Assembly: GCF_039535095.1 (NCBI RefSeq)
Contig: NZ_BAAAWN010000001.1
Location: forward strand, 2,914,001-2,978,000
Length of the DNA stretch: 64,000 nt
Source of the DNA: Arthrobacter ramosus
GTDB taxonomy: Bacteria; Actinomycetota; Actinomycetes; Actinomycetales; Micrococcaceae
Direction of reading: 5' to 3'
In this document: positions 47,594 to 56,376 of the stretch, piece after piece
Layout: each line of letters begins with the position of its first letter
Numbering within the stretch: position 1 is the stretch's first letter
The notes under the pieces: generated by a model
The model's database searches: none
What the model was told of the DNA's origin: nothing
What the model saw: the letters and a program-made list of their open reading frames with translations, nothing else
Made by a program: the position numbers and the translations under genes

Positions 47594-48706
47594 GTGAATG
47601 AACAAGTGACGAGCACTACAGAAGAATTCCCGGCTGCCCTCGAAACGGAAGCCAGTGGGCGTCTCCACGATCCCTCCGTCCGCGGTTTCGCCTCGGACAA
47701 CTACTCAGGTGTCCACCCTGAGATCCTGGCGGCCCTTGCCGCAGCCAATGGCGGCCACCAGGTCTCTTACGGGGAGGACCAGTACACGGAACGGCTCCAG
47801 GAAGTCATGGAGCAGCACTTCGGCACCGGCATCGAGTGCTTCCCCGTCTTCAACGGCACCGGGGCGAATGTGTTGTCCCTGCAGTCACTGCTCCCGCGCT
47901 GGGGTGCGGTCATCTGCGCATCGACCGCCCACATCAACATGGACGAAAACGGCGCCCCCGAGCGGATCGGCGGCATCAAGCTCCTCCAGGTCCCGACGTC
48001 GGACGGCAAGCTGACTCCGGAATTGATCGACCGCGAAGCCTGGGGCTGGGGCGACGAGCACCGTGCACAGCCCCTGGCCGTCTCCATCACCCAGACCACC
48101 GAACTCGGCACGTGCTATACGCCGGAAGAAATCCGGGCGATCGCCGACCACATCCATGCCAAGGGCATGAAACTGCACATGGACGGTGCCCGGCTCGCCA
48201 ATGCCGCCGCCCACCTGGGCGTGCCGTTGCGGACGTTCACCCGCGACGCAGGCGTGGACATTTTGTCCTTCGGCGGCACCAAGAACGGGCTGCTGTTCGG
48301 CGAAGTAGTGGTCGCCCTGAATCCGGAGGCCGCCCATGGGCTGAAGTTCCTGCGCAAGATGAACATGCAGCTGGCCTCCAAGATGCGCTTCATTTCGGCC
48401 CAGTTCATCGCGCTTCTTGAGTCCGGGCTGTGGCTTCGCTCTGCGGAACACGCAAATGCCATGGCCTCACGGCTGCGCGCGGCGGTCGACTCCATCGAGG
48501 GTGTGGAGCCTACGCAGGCCACGGAGTCCAACGGAGTCTTCGCGGTGCTCCCCGCCGGCGTCGCCGATCGCCTCCGCTCCTCCTTCAAGTTCTACGACTG
48601 GAACGAAGCGAACCGCGAGGTGCGCTGGATGTGTTCCTTCGACACCACGGAAGAGGACATCGATTCCTTCGTTGCCGCAATCAAGCGCGAACTGGCGTCC
48701 GCATAG
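47594..48706 (+). CDS. ltaE: Threonine aldolase family PLP enzyme (beta-eliminating lyase type)
   Basis: The 370-residue PLP enzyme has HQVSYGEDQYTERLQEVM near the start, TAHINMDENGAPE, HMDGARLANAAAHLGV with the PLP-binding Asp and SFGGTKNGLLFGEVV with the Schiff-base Lys. Low-specificity threonine aldolases cleave threonine to glycine and acetaldehyde; related beta-eliminating lyases act on other amino acids, so the substrate is presumed. GTG start at 47594, 9 bp after the SDR stop. Confidence 0.9.
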   Translation: MNEQVTSTTEEFPAALETEASGRLHDPSVRGFASDNYSGVHPEILAALAAANGGHQVSYGEDQYTERLQEVMEQHFGTGIECFPVFNGTGANVLSLQSLLPRWGAVICASTAHINMDENGAPERIGGIKLLQVPTSDGKLTPELIDREAWGWGDEHRAQPLAVSITQTTELGTCYTPEEIRAIADHIHAKGMKLHMDGARLANAAAHLGVPLRTFTRDAGVDILSFGGTKNGLLFGEVVVALNPEAAHGLKFLRKMNMQLASKMRFISAQFIALLESGLWLRSAEHANAMASRLRAAVDSIEGVEPTQATESNGVFAVLPAGVADRLRSSFKFYDWNEANREVRWMCSFDTTEEDIDSFVAAIKRELASA

Positions 48707-48767
48707 GGCACCGGACGGGGCGGCGTGGCTTCAAGGTTTCGCCGCCCCGGACACATAATCTGCGAAG

Positions 48768-49433
48768 GTGAACGCACTCGCACAGGTTCCCGCGGATTTC
48801 TTGCATGCGTTGGGAACGCTACGAAAAGCAAAGTGCCGGAGCGAGCTGCGGCTCGCGGAAATCCCGGCCCCCTCCCGCTTGGCCCCCTACGCCGTGGCCT
48901 TGGGGGCAGAGGTCTTCAGCCGGTCGATGCGTCCCGGCCGGACCCCTGTCCATGGCCCCGCTGCCATGGCATTTTCCAAGGAGAACACCCCGGGCTCCCC
49001 CGGCACGGCCGATGATGAAGACGATGAGCTCGCAACAGGCAGGTTCATCTTGCTCCACGATCCCGACGGCTCGGCTGTATGGGACGGGGAATTCCGGATC
49101 GTCACCTATATCCGGGCCCAGCTGGAAGCCGACATGGGCAACGATGCCATGCTCGGTTCCGTGGCCTGGACGTGGCTCGTGGACGCCCTCGAGAACCATT
49201 CAGCCCAGTACCGCGCGGCGGGCGGAACTGCCACACGCATCCTGTCCGAGAGTTTCGGGACCCTGGCCGAAAGACCGGAAACCATCGACATCGAACTCCG
49301 TGCCTCATGGACACCCGCGTCTTCAGATGTCCAGGCCCATCTGGAGGCATGGTGCGACATGGTCTGCACGTTCGCGGGGCTCCCTCCCTTGCCTCCCGGC
49401 GTCACTCCGCTGCCTAATCGGCGGCTCACATGA
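48768..49433 (+). CDS. DUF3000 family protein
   Basis: The 221-residue soluble protein matches the actinobacterial DUF3000 family, which in mycobacteria and relatives sits directly upstream of an HRDC-domain ribonuclease D (Rv2680-Rv2681 order). Segments such as RSELRLAEIPAPSRLAPYAVA and GRFILLHDPDGSAVWDG are characteristic. Its function is unknown; a role in RNA metabolism is suggested only by context. The GTG start at 48768 has a poor ribosome site. A GTG-bounded low-complexity acidic stretch (DDEDDE) is near residue 82. Confidence 0.85.
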   Translation: MNALAQVPADFLHALGTLRKAKCRSELRLAEIPAPSRLAPYAVALGAEVFSRSMRPGRTPVHGPAAMAFSKENTPGSPGTADDEDDELATGRFILLHDPDGSAVWDGEFRIVTYIRAQLEADMGNDAMLGSVAWTWLVDALENHSAQYRAAGGTATRILSESFGTLAERPETIDIELRASWTPASSDVQAHLEAWCDMVCTFAGLPPLPPGVTPLPNRRLT

Positions 49434-49502
49434 AGTCCGTGAGAGTCCGCTCGAATCCCTGGCCGGACCGGCCCCGCACGGAGTCGGTAAACTGAAGGCA
49501 CC

Positions 49503-50855
49503 ATGACCCCTGAAAACCTGGAACCCACCACGGCCGGCGCCCCGGCTGCTGATCCGACACCACACATCACGGTAGACGGCTTCGAAGGCCGGATACCCGA
49601 GATCATCGATCTGGATGCCCCGCGCGAGGGCGTGCCCCTTGTCATCGACACCCTGTCCGGCCTGGAGCGATGCGCCGCTGCCATCGCCGCGGGATCCGGC
49701 CCCGCCGGGGTCGACGCCGAACGTGCCTCCGGCTTCCGTTACGGGCAGCGCGCCTTCCTCGTGCAGATCAGGCGCGACGGCGCAGGCACCTGGCTGATCG
49801 ACCCGGAACCCTTCGATGACCTGAAAATCATCAACGAAGCGCTGCGCGGCGTCGAGTGGATCCTGCACGCCGCGACGCAGGATCTTCCATGCTTGGCCGA
49901 GCTTGGCATGTGGCCAGACAAGCTCTTCGACACGGAACTCGCCGCACGCCTTGCCGGATTGCCTCGCGTGGGCCTCGCAGCCGTCATCGAGCAGCTCCTG
50001 GGCTTCGGCCTCGCCAAGGAACACTCGGCTGCCGACTGGTCCACCCGCCCCCTCCCCGAACCTTGGCTGCGGTACGCAGCCCTCGACGTCGAGGAGCTCG
50101 CCGAACTGCGCGAAGAACTCATTGAACTCCTGGAAGCGGATGGCAAGCTGGAATTTGCCGAACAGGAATTCGCCGGCATCCTCGGAGCAGGCCTTCCAGC
50201 CCCGCGGGTGGACCCGTGGCGCAAGACCTCCGGACTGCACCAGATCCGTGACCGCCGCCAGTTGGCTGCCGTGCGCGAGCTTTGGTATGAACGGGATCAG
50301 CTCGCGCGGAAACGGGATGTTGCTCCCAGCCGCCTCATTCCCGATTCGGCCCTGGTCGCCGCGGCCAAGGCCATGCCCACAACCGTTCCGCAGCTCCTGG
50401 CCACCAAAGGTTTCCACGGGCGGGCCGCACAGCGCGAAGCACCCCGCTGGCTGCGCTGCATTGCCGGCGCGCGGAACACCGAAGACGTTCCGCCGCTGCA
50501 TCTTCCAACCAACGCTCCCCCGCCTCCACGGGTCTGGACAGACCGCGATCCCGAAGCCGCGGCCCGCTTGGGGACTGCCCGGCCCCGGCTTCAAGAGGCG
50601 GCCGATGGGCTCAAACTTCCGGTGGAGAACCTGCTCACTCCGGATTACATGAGGCGCGTGCTGTGGCGGCCGCCGTCGGACATCACTGTGGAGTCCGTGT
50701 CGGAAGAGCTGCGCGCCCTCGGCGCCCGCGAGTGGCAAATCGCCATCACGGCGCCGATCCTCACCGAGGCGTCACTGAATCCGCAACCACTGCCGCCCAA
50801 GGAACCCAAAGAGCCACGGAACCCGGCTTCCAAGGAACGGACCCCGGCCCCGTAG
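49503..50855 (+). CDS. rnd: Ribonuclease D-like 3'-5' exonuclease with HRDC domain
   Basis: The 450-residue protein has a DEDDy exonuclease domain with D71, E73 (GVDAERA), D127 in AATQDLPCL, and Y191/D195 in YAALDVEELAEL, followed by HRDC repeats (about 225-320) including LHQIRDRRQLAAVRELW. It probably processes tRNA and other small RNAs. It follows DUF3000 by 69 bp. The last 40 residues are a Pro/Lys/Glu-rich tail. Confidence 0.93.
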   Translation: MTPENLEPTTAGAPAADPTPHITVDGFEGRIPEIIDLDAPREGVPLVIDTLSGLERCAAAIAAGSGPAGVDAERASGFRYGQRAFLVQIRRDGAGTWLIDPEPFDDLKIINEALRGVEWILHAATQDLPCLAELGMWPDKLFDTELAARLAGLPRVGLAAVIEQLLGFGLAKEHSAADWSTRPLPEPWLRYAALDVEELAELREELIELLEADGKLEFAEQEFAGILGAGLPAPRVDPWRKTSGLHQIRDRRQLAAVRELWYERDQLARKRDVAPSRLIPDSALVAAAKAMPTTVPQLLATKGFHGRAAQREAPRWLRCIAGARNTEDVPPLHLPTNAPPPPRVWTDRDPEAAARLGTARPRLQEAADGLKLPVENLLTPDYMRRVLWRPPSDITVESVSEELRALGAREWQIAITAPILTEASLNPQPLPPKEPKEPRNPASKERTPAP

Positions 50856-50885
50856 ACCGAGGTTCCCGCGTCCCTCCGCAACGCC

Positions 50886-51004
50886 CGCTCACATACAGGC
50901 CCTTCCGGCACGACCCTCGCTCACATACAGGCCCTTCCGGCACAACGCCCGCTCACATATACGCCCTTCCGGCACAACGCCCGCTCACATATAGGCCCTT
51001 TTCC
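50886..51004 (+). repeat. 32-bp tandem repeats, 3.7 copies
   Basis: Units start at 50886, 50918, 50950 and 50982, each beginning CGCTCACATA and continuing AGGCCCTTCCGGCAC with small changes; unit period is exactly 32 bp. They fill most of the 355-bp gap between rnd and the thiolase gene. No transposase, and no variable spacers as in CRISPR. Confidence 0.9.
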
Positions 51005-51024
51005 AAGGGCATTCGTTAAAGATC

Positions 51025-51096
51025 TGAGCGAGGGTCCGCTCGAAACCCTTCATATGTGAGGGAGGGTCCGCCGGAAACGCCCCATATGTGAGCGAG
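51025..51096 (-). repeat. Inverted units of the same repeat family
   Basis: Two reverse-oriented copies (TGAGCGAGGGTCCGC...CATATGTGAG and GGAGGGTCCGCCGGAAACG...CATATGTGAGCGAGG) follow the direct units, so the region can fold into large hairpins. Similarity to the forward units is moderate; the CATATGTGAGCG end is well kept. Confidence 0.75.
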
Positions 51097-51210
51097 GATC
51101 GGTATTGGTCTCCTTGCGCGCTAAGTTACCGGCGAGTAACATTGCCGTCAATGACACCGGCTTCCCTTGTGAGGGCTGTCCGGCATCCATGTCTCAACGA
51201 GGAGCCACAC

Positions 51211-52494
51211 ATGAGCCACACCGGGAACAGCACCAAGCCGCGGGCAGTCCGCGACGTCGTCTTCGTGGACGGTGTCCGGACACCGTTCGGCAAAGCGGGC
51301 GAAAAGGGCATCTATGCGGGCACCCGTGCCGATGACCTCGTCGTCAAGTGCGTCCGCGAACTGATGCGTCGCAACCCAGGCCTCCCCGCCGAACGCGTTG
51401 ACGAAGTCGCCATCGCCGCTACGACGCAAACCGGCGACCAGGGCTTGACCATCGGCCGCACCGCGGCCCTCCTGGCCGGCCTCCCCCGCAGCGTGCCCGG
51501 CTTTGCGATCGACCGCATGTGCGCCGGAGCAATGACCGCGGTCACGACGACGGCGAGCGGCATCGGTTTCGGCGCGTACGACGTCGTGATTGCCGGCGGC
51601 GTAGAGCACATGGGCAACCACCCCATGGGCGCGGGAGCGGATCCGAACCCGCGGTTCATGTCCGAGCGGATCGTGGATCCGGCCGCCCTGAACATGGGCA
51701 ACACCGCCGAGAACCTGCACGACCGTTTCCCGTCGATCACCAAAGAGCGAACGGACACCTACGGCGCGGCGTCCCAGGCCAAGCTTGCTGCCGCCTACGG
51801 CAAGGGCCAGATCCAGCCCGACTTGGTCCCGGTCGCCACGATGAAACCCGGACAGGGATGGACAGTGAACACCGTCGATGAGCCGCCACGCCCCGGGACC
51901 ACGGTGGATGACCTTGCGGAGCTGCGCACGCCGTTCAGGGCCCACGGCCGGGTGACCGCAGGCAATGCCGCCGGCTTGAACGACGGCGCGACGGCGGCAG
52001 TCCTGGCGTCCGCGGAGGCTGCCGAGGAGCTCGGCCTGTCCGTGAAGATGCGCCTGGTCTCCTATGCCTTCGCCGGCGTCGAACCCGAAGTCATGGGCAT
52101 CGGACCGGTCCCGGCAACTGAGAAGGCGCTCAAGAGTGCCGGGCTCGGCATCGAGGACATCGGCCTTTTCGAGATCAACGAGGCCTTCGCCGTTCAGGTC
52201 CTGAGCTTCCTGGACCACTTCGGAATCGCCGACGACGACCCGCGCGTCAACCGCTACGGCGGGGCAATCGCCGTCGGTCATCCCCTCGCATCGTCCGGCG
52301 TGCGGCTCATGAACCAATTGGCGCGCCAGTTCGAAGAAGACCCGTCAGTCCGGTACGGCATAACGACCATGTGTATCGGCCTGGGAATGGGCGCCACAGT
52401 AATCTGGGAGAACCCGCACCACCCCGACTACAACAGCTACAACAGCGGAACAGAGACCTCCGCCGACACCGAGAGCAAGGGAGCCGCAGCATGA
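51211..52494 (+). CDS. fadA: Acetyl-CoA acyltransferase (thiolase) of beta-oxidation
   Basis: The 427-residue thiolase has the acylation Cys in DRMCAGAMTAV, the NEAFA loop in LFEINEAFAVQVLS, His in GGAIAVGHPLASSGVR and the second Cys in TTMCIGLGMGATV. It cleaves 3-ketoacyl-CoA to acetyl-CoA. AGGAG lies 6 bp before the ATG at 51211. Its stop overlaps fadB by 4 nt. A Ser/Thr/Glu-rich tail of about 20 residues ends the protein. Confidence 0.96.
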   Translation: MSHTGNSTKPRAVRDVVFVDGVRTPFGKAGEKGIYAGTRADDLVVKCVRELMRRNPGLPAERVDEVAIAATTQTGDQGLTIGRTAALLAGLPRSVPGFAIDRMCAGAMTAVTTTASGIGFGAYDVVIAGGVEHMGNHPMGAGADPNPRFMSERIVDPAALNMGNTAENLHDRFPSITKERTDTYGAASQAKLAAAYGKGQIQPDLVPVATMKPGQGWTVNTVDEPPRPGTTVDDLAELRTPFRAHGRVTAGNAAGLNDGATAAVLASAEAAEELGLSVKMRLVSYAFAGVEPEVMGIGPVPATEKALKSAGLGIEDIGLFEINEAFAVQVLSFLDHFGIADDDPRVNRYGGAIAVGHPLASSGVRLMNQLARQFEEDPSVRYGITTMCIGLGMGATVIWENPHHPDYNSYNSGTETSADTESKGAAA

Positions 52495-54641
52495 GCGCCG
52501 CCGAATTCCAGAAACTGGCCGGACTGTTCCCGGACGAGACCGTGACCCACTCCTACGTGCAGGACATCGAACTCCCCGGCAACGCCGGAACGTTCGCCCT
52601 GATCACCCTCGACAACGGCCTGGACCACACCAAGCCCACCACCCTCGGACCCAATACCCTCGTCGAGCTCGGGACGGTACTTGAAGGGCTCAAGGATCGC
52701 GCTGCGCGCGGCGGGATCGTCGGCGTCGGCGTCACGGGCAAGCCGTACTTCCTGGTCGCCGGAGCGGACCTTTCAGCGGTCAAGCAGCTCGAAGAGCGCG
52801 AACACGGCCTGTGGATGGCGCAGCTGGGCCACGACGTCTACGCGACGCTCGCCGATCTGGGTGTTCCGAGCTTCGCCTTCATCAATGGCCTCGCGCTCGG
52901 TGGTGGCCTCGAAATCGCCCTCCAGTCCACGTACCGTACGGTTTCGACCGGCGCGGGCGCCCTCGCTTTGCCCGAGGCCTTCATCGGGCTCGTCCCCGGC
53001 TGGGGCGGTGTCTACATCCTGCCGCGACTCATCGGCCCGGAAAACGCCGTCAAGGTCATGATTGAGAACCCGCTGAGCAACAACCGCACGCTCACCGGCC
53101 CCCAGGCTTTCCAGCTAGGCATTGCCGACGCCATCTTCGAACCCGCGGATTTCGTGGAGCGGTCCATTGCCTGGGCTGCGAAGGTGATCGCGGGCGAGGT
53201 CGTCCCGGAACGGGGCAGCTCCGTGGATCCGGCGGATCCCGCAGTTGCCGAACGCTGGGCGGGCGCGGTGGCAGCGGGCCGGGCGTTCGTGGAAGCCAAG
53301 ACCTCAAACGCATCACCGGCTCCGGCCAAGGTGCTGGATATCCTCGAGGCCAACCGGACCATGGGCAAGGCGGAATCCGCGGCCATGGAATGCGAGACGC
53401 TCGCAGAGTTGATTCAGACGGACGAGTTCCGTTCCACCGTCTACGCTTTCCTGGACCTCGTGCAGAAACGGTCCAAGCGGCCTGCCGGTGCGCCCGACCG
53501 GAAGCTCGCACGTCCGGTGACAAAGATCGGTGTCGTCGGTGCCGGCCTGATGGCGAGCCAGCTCGCCCTGCTGTTCGCACGCCAGCTCAAGGTGCCCGTC
53601 GTCCTGACGGACATCGACCAGGAGCGCGTGGACAAAGGGGTCGCCTACGTCCATGCGGAGGTGGACAAGCTGCTCGGCAAGAAGCGGATCAGCTCCGACG
53701 CCGCCAACAGGACCAAGGCCCTGGTCAGCGGCTCCGTCTCCAAAGAGTCATTCGCCGATGCCGACTTCGTCATTGAAGCTGTCTTCGAAGAACTCAATGT
53801 CAAGAAGCAGGTCTTCGCGGAAGTGGAGGCCATCGTCTCCCCGGAATGCGTCCTCGCCACCAACACCTCCTCGCTGTCCGTGACCGCGATGGCTGAGGAT
53901 CTGCAGTACCCGGAGCGCCTGGTCGGATTCCACTTCTTCAACCCGGTTGCGGTCATGCCGCTCCTGGAGATCGTGCGGGCTCCGAAGACCGACGACACCG
54001 TACTGGCCACCGCGTTCGAGCTCGCCAAGGGCTTGAAGAAGACAGCCGTGCTGGTCAAGGACGCGGCCGCTTTCGTCGTCAACCGGATCCTGCTGCGGCT
54101 CATGGGCGAAGTCATTGCCGCGTTCGACGAAGGGACACCGGCGGAAGTTGCCGACTCGGCGCTGCGCCCCATGGGCCTGCCGATGAGTCCGTTCACCCTC
54201 AGCGCGATGGTGGGCCTTCCGGTCGCCCAGCACGTCCAGGAATCGCTGCACGCTGCCTTCGGCGAGCGTTTTGCGGTATCCCAGAACCTGCAGAAGTTGG
54301 TTGACAACGGTGTGAAGTCACTCTGGGCCCCGGGTCCTGAGGGAAAGCCGGTCATCCCGGCGGAGACGTTGGCCCTCATGTCCTTCGGCACTACGCCTTC
54401 CACGTCCGAGGAAGTCCTGCGTCGCACGCAGGACGCCCTTGCCGAGGAAATCGGGCTCATGCTCTCCGAAGGCGTAGTGGCCGGACCGGAAGACATCGAC
54501 CTCTGTGTGATCCTCGGTGCAGGCTGGCCGATGTTCCTGGGCGGGATCACGCCCTATTTGGACCGGGTGGGCGCCTCCGAGCGTGTCAACGGCAAACGCT
54601 TCCTGGCACCCGGGATCGCTTCGAAGCCGGTAGCCGGGTAG
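52491..54641 (+). CDS. fadB: Multifunctional fatty acid oxidation protein (hydratase/3-hydroxyacyl-CoA dehydrogenase)
   Basis: The 716-residue protein has an N-terminal enoyl-CoA hydratase domain (GVGVTGKPYFLVAGADLS, NGLALGGGLEIAL, PEAFIGLVPGWGG) and, from about residue 345, an NAD-binding dehydrogenase domain (IGVVGAGLMASQLALLFARQ, FHFFNPVAVMPLLEIV) plus the C-terminal helical domain. Together with the coupled thiolase it forms the complex that shortens fatty acyl-CoA. The Gly-Ala motif MASQ replaces the more usual MGSQ but keeps the dinucleotide pattern. It ends 52 bp before a two-way hairpin. Confidence 0.96.
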   Translation: MSAAEFQKLAGLFPDETVTHSYVQDIELPGNAGTFALITLDNGLDHTKPTTLGPNTLVELGTVLEGLKDRAARGGIVGVGVTGKPYFLVAGADLSAVKQLEEREHGLWMAQLGHDVYATLADLGVPSFAFINGLALGGGLEIALQSTYRTVSTGAGALALPEAFIGLVPGWGGVYILPRLIGPENAVKVMIENPLSNNRTLTGPQAFQLGIADAIFEPADFVERSIAWAAKVIAGEVVPERGSSVDPADPAVAERWAGAVAAGRAFVEAKTSNASPAPAKVLDILEANRTMGKAESAAMECETLAELIQTDEFRSTVYAFLDLVQKRSKRPAGAPDRKLARPVTKIGVVGAGLMASQLALLFARQLKVPVVLTDIDQERVDKGVAYVHAEVDKLLGKKRISSDAANRTKALVSGSVSKESFADADFVIEAVFEELNVKKQVFAEVEAIVSPECVLATNTSSLSVTAMAEDLQYPERLVGFHFFNPVAVMPLLEIVRAPKTDDTVLATAFELAKGLKKTAVLVKDAAAFVVNRILLRLMGEVIAAFDEGTPAEVADSALRPMGLPMSPFTLSAMVGLPVAQHVQESLHAAFGERFAVSQNLQKLVDNGVKSLWAPGPEGKPVIPAETLALMSFGTTPSTSEEVLRRTQDALAEEIGLMLSEGVVAGPEDIDLCVILGAGWPMFLGGITPYLDRVGASERVNGKRFLAPGIASKPVAG

Positions 54642-54693
54642 CTTTCCGGCGCCTGCCGCGGGACGATTTCCCGTCCCGGCCGGCGGTGAATTC

Positions 54694-54734
54694 GGCTATG
54701 CCGCCTGCCGTGCGCGACGCCAGGCGGCATAGCC
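54694..54734. terminator. 14-bp perfect palindrome between convergent genes
   Basis: GGCTATGCCGCCTG (54694-54707) and CAGGCGGCATAGCC (54721-54734) pair perfectly across a 13-nt loop. It overlaps the last codons of the FUSC remnant and lies 53 bp after fadB, so it may terminate transcription from both sides. Confidence 0.7.
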
Positions 54735-55264
54735 GATGACCAGCGAAATGATGCAGCCAAGGGTGGTGTCGATCAGTGGGCGTCAATCGGCACGGCACTT
54801 GAGGGGAGGGACGCACCGATAATCATGAAGACGATGGCTTGAGTGCTTGCCTTGGCTGCGCTCGGCCTAAGACCGCCAAAGACGGTGGCGATGGCAGCGA
54901 GAGCGACGATCAGGATACCGCTCCACGGTTGCATGGCACTGCTCAGCATGCCCGCCGCTGCTCCGCCGGCTCCGGCCAGGGAGGTATTGAGCAGGTCCGC
55001 GGATCTGTATTTCAGGCCGCCCACGTGACCGCTGCCGGAGACGAGCAACGCGCCCAGCGCGGCAACCATTCCCGCCCCGATGTCACCACGGACGATCCCC
55101 AAAACAATCGGGACCCCGAGTGAGAGGCCCGCGGTCAGGACGTGGACCACGTTGATCTCGACCCGTTTCCAGCGCGTCGCGTCGACAATCACGTCGCGTC
55201 CTGCACTGGAAGCGCGTTTGAGGTGGTGGCGCCAGCGCGGCGGGGCCGCCAACGGATCCGTCAT
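54696..55264 (-). pseudogene. FUSC-family membrane protein with internal deletion
   Basis: From the ATG at 55264 (MTDPLAAPPRWRHHL) the frame encodes 163 residues with about four membrane helices (VLTAGLSLGVPIVLGIV, GAGMVAALGALLV, GGAAAGMLSSAM, LIVALAAIATVFGGL) and stops at 54773 with GASLPSSAVPIDAH. A different frame then reads PLIDTTLGCIISLVIGYAAW and ends at 54696, which looks like the C-terminal end of a FUSC/aromatic-acid exporter domain. About 170 residues are missing between the two parts, with a shift of frame. It converges with fadB. Confidence 0.7.
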
Positions 55265-55277
55265 GTTCCACCTCGTT

Positions 55278-56366
55278 TCAGGGACGTTCCCATCCGGTAG
55301 TGTCCGGCAGCCTCCGGGCAAGGCCGCCCAAAGAGCTCACCAATTCGGCAAAGGCCTCCCCTGGGTGGTTCTCCGAGACGATGCGCGCATTGGGAGGCTC
55401 GCCCCACAGTCCGCGGAAGTCCGCCACGGTGGTTCCGATGAGCCTCGGGGCCGCCGTCTCGACGTGGACTGTTGCTGTGCGGGTGCCGTACCTGGCGGTT
55501 CCGGCGGCGACGGACGCGGCGAAATAGTCGTGGATGTGCGCCACGTAGCCCTGGCCGTAACGGCGATGGAACTCGAAATAGAAGCGGAGCATATCGCTGA
55601 CGTGCCGCACGAGTTCGTTCGAAGCCATGCTGCGCCGCCCCTCCGGCTGCTCCGGAAGGACAAGTTCCGGCTCGGTGCAACCCGCCTCGGAAGCCAGGGC
55701 GGCCACGTGTTCAGGTGTCAGTTCGATCCGTTCCGTGGTCTCCAGGGCGCACACCACCGGCAGGCGTTCCTCAGGAAGTCCGGAGAAGGCCGCAAACACC
55801 TCGGCCGCTGCGTGCGGATCAACGTGGGTGTTCCATTCGGCAGTGGGTGTCGTGTTGCCCTGATAGTAGTAGCTGCCACCCATGATCACGACGCCGCGCA
55901 GCAGCTCCGGTAGCCGCGGCTCGGCCCGCAGGGCGAGGGCGAAGTTGGTGAGGGGCGCCGTCAGCAGGGCGGTCAGCTCCCCCGGCCGTGACCGGGCCGC
56001 TTCGACCCAGAGCTCGACGGCGTCGACGTCGTGCACTTTTCCGTGCGGTTCCGGCAGCTCGGCGTAGCCGACGCCTTGGGGCCCGTGGGTTTCCGGAGTG
56101 GTGGTCAGCGGGATCCGCAGCGGAGCCCGGGCACCGATGGCAACGGGCACGTCGGGGCGGCCGCACAACTCGAGCAGCGACAGGTTGTTGCGTGCCACTT
56201 GCTCTGCCGCGACGTTGCCCGGAGTGCTGCTCACGGCTACCAGCTCCACATGCGGCTGGCTGCAGAGGTAGGCCAGTGCGAGGGCGTCGTCGATTCCCGT
56301 GTCGCAGTCCATGACCAAGCTCACGGGCTCGCGCTGGCATGCAGCCGCTGCCTGCTCCCCGCTCAA
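55278..56366 (-). CDS. Inosine-uridine preferring nucleoside hydrolase
   Basis: The 362-residue protein has the calcium-binding DCDTGIDDALALAYL motif near its start, GARAPLRIP, and the C-terminal HIHDYFAASVAAG with the catalytic His of the IU-nucleoside hydrolase family, which splits ribosides to base and ribose. The TTG at 56366 has AAGGAG overlapping the stop codon of the upstream aldo/keto reductase gene (TAA at 56377-56379), indicating coupled translation; the longer frame to 56504 reads through that gene antisense to the frame. Substrate preference is undetermined. Confidence 0.9.
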   Translation of the reverse strand: MSGEQAAAACQREPVSLVMDCDTGIDDALALAYLCSQPHVELVAVSSTPGNVAAEQVARNNLSLLELCGRPDVPVAIGARAPLRIPLTTTPETHGPQGVGYAELPEPHGKVHDVDAVELWVEAARSRPGELTALLTAPLTNFALALRAEPRLPELLRGVVIMGGSYYYQGNTTPTAEWNTHVDPHAAAEVFAAFSGLPEERLPVVCALETTERIELTPEHVAALASEAGCTEPELVLPEQPEGRRSMASNELVRHVSDMLRFYFEFHRRYGQGYVAHIHDYFAASVAAGTARYGTRTATVHVETAAPRLIGTTVADFRGLWGEPPNARIVSENHPGEAFAELVSSLGGLARRLPDTTGWERP

Positions 56367-56376
56367 GGAACGCTCC

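Noticed and set aside
50886..51004. CRISPR array
   Set aside because: The 32-bp period is similar to a CRISPR repeat length, but units abut each other with no variable spacers and no cas gene is near.
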